Below, in pieces: positions 15,299 through 19,076 of a stretch of DNA of 19,076 nucleotides (positions are counted from its first letter, which is position 1; each line of letters starts with the position of its first letter). The stretch is from JBGLNJ01 sp964353405 (GTDB lineage: Bacteria; Chloroflexota; Anaerolineae; Fen-1058), in contig CAYGWJ010000072.1 in the NCBI GenBank assembly GCA_964353405.1, positions 1 to 19,076 of the forward strand, given 5' to 3'. The notes under the pieces were generated by a model that saw nothing but the letters and a program-made list of their open reading frames with translations, searched no databases and had not been told where the DNA came from. The position numbers were made by a program, and so were the translations under genes.

Positions 15299-15705
15299 GG
15301 TCTCGCCACTCGGACCATCGAAACAACCAGCGCGGCAGCCACCATCAGCCAAATGGCGATGATGATGCCCGCCGCAACCCGGTTGACCGGCTTGCCTTCG
15401 GCCATCACTGCTTGAGACCTGGCGCGGCACTCGGCCATGACGTCGGCGGGAATCATCTTGAGCGCGAGCGCGATTCCGAGCGGAACGATGATCAAGTCAT
15501 CCAGGTAGCCCAGCACCGGCACAAAATCGGGAATCAGGTCAATCGGGCTAAAGGCATAGCCCACCACGCACGCTGCGACAAGCCTGGCGTACCACGGCAC
15601 GCGCGGGTCGCGGAGCGCCAGGTACATGGCATAGGCTTCTTGCTTGAGCTGCCTTGCCCGCTGCTTCCAGGTCTGAAGAATGTTCCTCGCTGACTGATTC
15701 TCCAC
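15295..15705 (-). CDS. DUF1232 (YkvA-like) membrane-associated protein
   Basis: 136 residues from a GTG start. GAGG within the preceding gene's stop region (TGAGG) is the ribosome binding site, and only nine bases separate the genes. The DUF1232 core is clear at residues ~36-86: PWYARLVAACVVGYAFSPID, then LIPDFVPVLGYLDDL and a hydrophobic helix ending in KMIP. An additional membrane helix is predicted at ~110-131, after a basic stretch. The family's function is unknown; members often sit in operons with transporters or stress genes. Here it lies between an ABC ATPase and a UPF0114-like protein, with its stop overlapping the latter's start, so all three are likely co-expressed. Confidence 0.92.
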   Translation of the reverse strand: MENQSARNILQTWKQRARQLKQEAYAMYLALRDPRVPWYARLVAACVVGYAFSPIDLIPDFVPVLGYLDDLIIVPLGIALALKMIPADVMAECRARSQAVMAEGKPVNRVAAGIIIAIWLMVAAALVVSMVRVARP

Positions 15706-15714
15706 TGGCGGGCC

Positions 15715-16554
15715 TCAACCGGAGACGCGGGCCAGCACCTGCCGCAACGCCGCTTGATCGTTGGACGTGAGCCATCCATCCAGTGAATCGGCGGTTACAC
15801 CGTTCTCGCCAAGCAATGCGCGTCCCAGGCCGGACTGCCTGAACATCTTGAGGTCTTCTTCGAACGGCTGGCCGATCATGTCCTCGCGGACGATGCGGCC
15901 ATCCTTCATCACCAACACGCGATGCGTCCGCCGCGCGATGCTCATGTCGTGCGTGACGACAAAGATCGTCATGCCATGCTGGCTGTGCAAATCCTCCAGC
16001 AGGCTCATGACTTCGTCGCCGCTCTGGCTGTCGAGGTTGCCCGTCGGCTCGTCAGCCAGCAGGATCGCCGGTTGATTGGCAAGCGCCCGGGCGATGGCGA
16101 CCTTTTGCCGCTGACCACCCGAGAGTTGACCTGGCACATGATTCATTCGATCACGCATGCCCACCAGCGTAAGCAACTCTTCAGCGCGCTGGCGCCGCTG
16201 CGCCGGACTCGGGCCCTGCCCTTGCATCGGCACTTGAACGTTTTCAGCAGACGAGAGCGTCGGGATGAGGTTATGGAGTTGGAACACAAAGCCCACTGTC
16301 TTGGCGCGGAACGAGTCCACATCGCGCAGTTGGGTCATGTCCTGTCCATGGATGATGACCTGCCCGCTCGTGGGTTTATCGAGCGCGCCGAGCATGTTGA
16401 GCAACGTGGACTTGCCAGAGCCGCTCGGCCCCATCACCGAGACAAACTCACCTTCACGCACGGTAAAGCTCACATGATCCAGCGCGTGAATCTTGTGCCC
16501 ATCGCCGTACACCTTTAGCAAATCTTCTACTTGAACAACGACTTTATCGCCCAT
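15715..16554 (-). CDS. ABC transporter ATP-binding protein, MacB/LolD type
   Basis: 279 residues from ATG 16554. All nucleotide-binding motifs are intact: Walker A GPSGSGKST (42-50), Q-loop FVFQLHNLIPTL (89-100), signature LSGGQRQKVAIARAL (144-158), Walker B AILLADEPTGNLDS (163-176) and the switch histidine in VVTHD (H202). The NLIPTL and EPTGNLD wording points to the MacB/LolD/FtsE branch, which works with FtsX/MacB-type permeases. A C-terminal extension of ~55 residues (225-279) exceeds the usual length for such ATPases. The membrane-fusion lipoprotein upstream would be its extracytoplasmic partner; no permease gene is present in the window. A longer frame beginning at 16620 inside the heptad array would add 22 residues; the later start is preferred for its ribosome binding site and because homology begins there. 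Confidence 0.93.
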   Translation of the reverse strand: MGDKVVVQVEDLLKVYGDGHKIHALDHVSFTVREGEFVSVMGPSGSGKSTLLNMLGALDKPTSGQVIIHGQDMTQLRDVDSFRAKTVGFVFQLHNLIPTLSSAENVQVPMQGQGPSPAQRRQRAEELLTLVGMRDRMNHVPGQLSGGQRQKVAIARALANQPAILLADEPTGNLDSQSGDEVMSLLEDLHSQHGMTIFVVTHDMSIARRTHRVLVMKDGRIVREDMIGQPFEEDLKMFRQSGLGRALLGENGVTADSLDGWLTSNDQAALRQVLARVSG

Positions 16555-16558
16555 CGGC

Positions 16559-16564
16559 CACCTC
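16559..16564 (-). promoter_or_regulatory. Ribosome binding site deciding the ABC ATPase start
   Basis: GAGGTG lies four bases before ATG 16554 on the minus strand. The competing in-frame ATGs at 16620 and 16617 lie within the repeat array and have only AGAGG-like sequence nearby. Confidence 0.65.
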
Positions 16565-16570
16565 ACAGGA

Positions 16571-16759
16571 GGCAAGAGGCAAGAAGCAAGATGCAAGATG
16601 CAGGTTGCAACTTGCATCATGCCTCTTGCATCATACCTCTTGCATTATGCCTCTTGCATTATGCCTCTTGCATCATGCCTCTTGCATCATGCCTCTTGCA
16701 TCATGCCTCTTGCATCATGCCTCTTGCATCATGCCTCTTGCATCATGCCTCTTGCTACT
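16571..16759. repeat. 27-unit heptanucleotide tandem array between two transporter genes
   Basis: From 16571 to 16759 the sequence is perfectly phased in 7-base units with no gap. It begins with GGCAAGA, GGCAAGA, AGCAAGA, TGCAAGA, then TGCAGGT and TGCAACT, and then alternates TGCATCA (or TGCATTA) with TGCCTCT (once TACCTCT). The alternation makes ten 14-base copies (16611-16750). The last unit, TGCTACT, contains the stop codon of the membrane-fusion gene. The first four units are in inverted orientation relative to the rest, turning at the palindrome GTTGCAAC (16604-16611), so hairpins are possible. It fills nearly the whole 200-base gap between the fusion protein and ATPase genes. Confidence 0.95.
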
Positions 16760-17951
16760 TGACTTCTATATCCGTGAACGCCGTCATGCCCCAGCGCAGC
16801 GCCGGATCGAGTTGGTCGAGTTCGACGATGACGGTATAGTTTACACCGCCCTGCCCCTGGGACGACATCGGCGCAATGCGCGCGACCTTGCCCGTGAGCG
16901 TCTTGCCCTTGATGGCATCGAACGTCACGTTGACCGGCTGGCCCACCGCCACGCGCGCCACATCCACTTCAGAAAGATCTGTCGTCTCGACGCGCAAGCT
17001 GGTCAAATCACCGAGTGTGAGCACCTGCTGTCCAGGCGCGAGCATCTCACCCCCGCGCACATAGACGCTGCCGGCCGTCCCCGCGAACGGCGCTTGGAGC
17101 TGCAGCTTGTCCAGCGCGGCCTGCGCCAGGTCAACGGCGACCTGCGCTTGTGCCACGTTGGCTTCGGCCACGGCGATTTGCTCCGCCGTTGCGCCTGCTT
17201 TGACCAAGTCAAGTTGCGCTTGCGCTCTGGCCTTGGCTGCTTCTGCTGCAGCCACATTGGCTCGCGCTGCATCCAACTCGTTCTTGGTCGGGCCAGCCTT
17301 GATTTGCTCCAGCCGTTTCTGCGCTGCCCCGTAGGACGCGCGAACGGCGTTCAACTGTGCGCGCATCTGCTCTTCATATTGGCCTAACCCTCCGCCGGGG
17401 ACGCCGTACTCTTTCGCCGCAGCGCGTCCGGCCAGAACGCCATCGTAGGCTTTCTGGGCACGATCCAGTTCCCCAGCCAGCCGTGCGACTTCGGCTTCGG
17501 CATCGGCAACATCCGCTGCGCGCGCGCCGGACTGCAATTGCGCCAGTTGCGCAGCAGAAGCATCGGCGGCGGCAGAGGCTTCCTTGACGCCCTGCTCGGC
17601 GGCCGCGATTTCGGCCGGACGCGCGCCCGCTTTGGTTTGCGCCAGCTGCGCCTGGGCCACCTTGAGACCGGCATTGGCCTGAGCCAGCGCGAGCCTGGCG
17701 TCTACATCATCGAGCCGGACGAGCACCTGGCCCGCTTCAACCGTGTCGCCCGCCTGTACCTTCACCTCGACGACGCGCCCGCCACCCAGGAAGGAAAGAT
17801 TCGCCCAGTGCGATGGCAACAGCTTGCCTGAGGCCGACACCACCGCTGGGATGATCTGCGCTTGCGGCGTGGGCGTGGGCTTGGCCTGCTGTCCCGAGCA
17901 GCCAGCCACAAACAAGACGAGAACCAGTGTAAGAACAATTGTCTTTTGCAT
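16755..17951 (-). CDS. HlyD/MacA-family membrane-fusion (periplasmic adaptor) lipoprotein
   Basis: 398 residues with a signal peptide ending in lipobox VAGC (C18) and a short Pro/Thr linker. The biotinyl-lipoyl half-motif LSFLGGGRVVEVKVQAGDTV (~52-71) and its second half LQLQAPFAGTAGSVYVRGGE (~285-304) enclose a long coiled-coil hairpin (~86-283) rich in Ala, Gln and Glu. The hairpin carries KAGARPAEI/QSGARAADV/KAGPTKNEL/KAGATAEQI repeats. A beta-barrel part (~320-370) and GMTAFTDIEVK close the protein, as in MacA and other ABC-linked adaptors. It should bridge the inner-membrane transporter and the outside. The start ATG 17951 follows AGAGGTG. Both the start and the stop codons lie in 7-base units of the TGCNNNN type that forms the neighbouring array. 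The partner ATPase follows after the array. Confidence 0.93.
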   Translation of the reverse strand: MQKTIVLTLVLVLFVAGCSGQQAKPTPTPQAQIIPAVVSASGKLLPSHWANLSFLGGGRVVEVKVQAGDTVEAGQVLVRLDDVDARLALAQANAGLKVAQAQLAQTKAGARPAEIAAAEQGVKEASAAADASAAQLAQLQSGARAADVADAEAEVARLAGELDRAQKAYDGVLAGRAAAKEYGVPGGGLGQYEEQMRAQLNAVRASYGAAQKRLEQIKAGPTKNELDAARANVAAAEAAKARAQAQLDLVKAGATAEQIAVAEANVAQAQVAVDLAQAALDKLQLQAPFAGTAGSVYVRGGEMLAPGQQVLTLGDLTSLRVETTDLSEVDVARVAVGQPVNVTFDAIKGKTLTGKVARIAPMSSQGQGGVNYTVIVELDQLDPALRWGMTAFTDIEVK

Positions 17952-17996
17952 CTTGCACCTCTTTGAATGAGTGGTTAGTAATCGCTGCCCCTGCTC

Positions 17997-18770
17997 CTAC
18001 TTCCTGCCGGCAAACAGCCCATATCCCGCGTACTGAAACACTTCCGGTGGCACATCAAACATTTCCTTGATGGACTGCCTGACGGCCGGATTCGTGATGT
18101 ACAGGCGCAGCGCCCGGCCCCAGGCTCTCAGAAGCCACCGCCAACCGATCCACTGTATTCGGCTCTTGACTTCCGTGCGGGCGTCAACTTAGATTTTCAC
18201 CACCCGGTCTTGCAACCCGGATGCCTCCCAAAGCGCCTGCCAGGTCTCATGGGTCGGGATAAAGGGACCGATGGCATCCTTAACCCGCGCAACCAGCTCC
18301 AGAGACGGCTGCCCCGTCCAGACGCCCTCGTTCAGCCCCACGGAGCCGCCTGGCTTGGTCACCCGCACGCATTCCCGAATCGCGCGCCCCTTGTCTTCTA
18401 CGAATATAAGCACGGATTCGACGATGACAGCGTCGAACTGGTCCACTTTGAAGGGAAGTTCGAGCACATCGGCCACCTGAAACTCTACCTTGGCCTCAAC
18501 GCGCTCCTCTCTGGCGCGTCGTCGTGACCATTCGATCATCTTTTCTGAAATGTCCACGCCCACCACATGACAAGTGTACTTTTTGGCCATGTAGGCGGGT
18601 CCGACGCCCATCCCACAGCCCACATTCAAGACCGTGTGAGCATCCTCGATGTGGCAGAGCGAGAAAAGCTCGTTCGTCGCTTCAAACCCGCCCATGTGTT
18701 TGGTAACACCAACATGGGCCTGCATGTCGAGAAAGTTCATATCCAATCGAGTGCTTTTTTCTGTAGCCAT
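17997..18770 (-). pseudogene. Class I SAM-dependent methyltransferase interrupted by an in-frame TAA
   Basis: ATG 18770 has a strong GGAGGTGA (18784-18777) upstream. The first 193 residues hold a Rossmann methyltransferase core: VLNVGCGMGVG (motif I, 47-57), GVDIS (71-75), a DVLELPF-type segment (~105) and TKPGGSVGLNEG. A TAA at 18191-18189 stops it after VVKI. The same frame then stays open for 63 more codons to a TAG at 17999-17997. That tail (VDARTEVKSR, IQWIGWRWLLRAW, LYITNPAVRQSIKEMFDVP, YGLFAGRK) reads as the natural C-terminus of this kind of enzyme, with a substrate-side helix and a last strand. One base change, for example TAT or TAC to TAA, would restore a 257-residue protein. All three stop codons end other genes here, so general stop recoding is unlikely. 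Substrate unknown; it lies just after an isoprenylcysteine methyltransferase-like gene. Confidence 0.8.
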
Positions 18771-18792
18771 GATTCTTCACCTCCGTTCCGTC

Positions 18793-18815
18793 GGGGCGGT
18801 TCGCGAACCATCCCC
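18793..18815. repeat. Palindromic element centred on GGTTCGCGAACC
   Basis: A perfect 12-base palindrome (18798-18809) is flanked by GGGG and CCCC, giving a near-symmetric 23-base element. It lies in the 53-base gap between the two methyltransferase genes, just upstream of the second gene's ribosome binding site. It resembles, from memory, a dispersed palindrome in Chloroflexota genomes. Confidence 0.6.
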
Positions 18816-18823
18816 ACGTGCGA

Positions 18824-19076
18824 TTACCACACACCCGGCAGCAAGCGATAACGTGTCTGCTGAGCATAGTCTTTGTAGCCATCAAGCTCGGCCTGAAGTG
18901 TCTTGTCCTCCAGCACGGTGCGGATGATAAAGGCCAGCACACATAGCGCCGCCGGGATCAGCGCCCAGAGCGAGCCAAGCAGCAGCGAAACGGCGAACAT
19001 CGTGACGACATTGGCGGCATAGCCCGGATGGCGCACGAACCGGTACGGTCCGCCGCTGGCAACAGTGTGACCGCGT
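18824..19076 (-). CDS. Isoprenylcysteine carboxyl methyltransferase-like membrane protein (5' end outside window)
   Basis: The frame is open from the right edge to a TAA at 18826-18824, giving 84 residues of the C-terminal part. The visible motif GGPYRFVRHPGY followed by a hydrophobic pair of segments (SLLLGSLWALIPAALCVLAF) and RTVLEDKTL-x(4)-DGYKDYAQQTRYRLLPGVW is the SAM- and substrate-binding C-terminus of the ICMT/PEMT-like family. Those are small polytopic membrane methyltransferases acting on cysteine carboxylates, phospholipids or unknown substrates in bacteria. A GTG within the motif at 19036 is internal and not a start. It is the first visible gene of the right-hand minus-strand group and is followed 53 bases later by the interrupted soluble methyltransferase. 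Confidence 0.88.
   Translation of the reverse strand, partial: RGHTVASGGPYRFVRHPGYAANVVTMFAVSLLLGSLWALIPAALCVLAFIIRTVLEDKTLQAELDGYKDYAQQTRYRLLPGVW

Noticed and set aside
16611..16750. Possible CRISPR array
   Set aside because: The units are 14 bases with no unique spacers and no cas genes nearby; this is a simple tandem repeat.
16605..17387. Plus-strand frames through the heptad array with Cys/Leu/His repeats
   Set aside because: The 14-residue protein repeat is only the 14-base DNA repeat read three times, and the rest is antisense to the adaptor gene.

Overview
The window looks like a piece of a Chloroflexota chromosome, most likely Anaerolineae-like and perhaps from a metagenome assembly. 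This is inference from protein style: GT39-type membrane glycosyltransferases carrying a C-terminal beta-sandwich, Pro/Thr-linker secreted proteins with a YLP/FLP motif, long YCF48-type propellers, and heptanucleotide short tandem repeats. No rRNA, tRNA, phage or transposase gene was seen, and no CRISPR array.

Left part (1-10287, all plus strand): a cell-surface glycan locus. It holds the 3' end of a protein with the same C-terminal domain as the GT39 enzymes, a nucleotide-sugar epimerase/dehydratase, a secreted two-domain beta-sandwich protein, a DegT/DnrJ/EryC1/StrS sugar aminotransferase, and three consecutive GT39-like glycosyltransferases. The likely logic is that soluble enzymes build a modified (amino) sugar and the polytopic transferases move sugars from a lipid carrier onto an acceptor outside the membrane. 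The second and third transferases are the closest paralogs.

Middle (10332-13073, minus strand): a lipoprotein FKBP-type prolyl isomerase with a near-consensus promoter of its own, and a 752-residue YCF48/BNR beta-propeller protein with a Tat-like leader. Both are exported. They converge on the glycan locus.

Right part (13169-19076, minus strand, so transcription runs right to left): an isoprenylcysteine methyltransferase-like membrane protein (cut by the window edge), a SAM methyltransferase broken by one in-frame TAA, a lipoprotein membrane-fusion protein, a 27-unit heptanucleotide array, a MacB/LolD-type ABC ATPase, a DUF1232 protein and a UPF0114/YqhA-like protein that seems to lack its C-terminus. 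These are followed by a separate unit with its own promoter and terminator: a helical cytoplasmic protein and a YdjI-like SPFH protein that ends in an excisionase/MerR-type helix-turn-helix.

Most worth a second look: the SPFH-HTH fusion with its helical partner; the heptad array, which spells a chain of overlapping stop/start codons between two transporter genes; a second, unrelated heptad array inside a glycosyltransferase coding region; the nonsense-interrupted methyltransferase; and an epimerase without the usual catalytic tyrosine.
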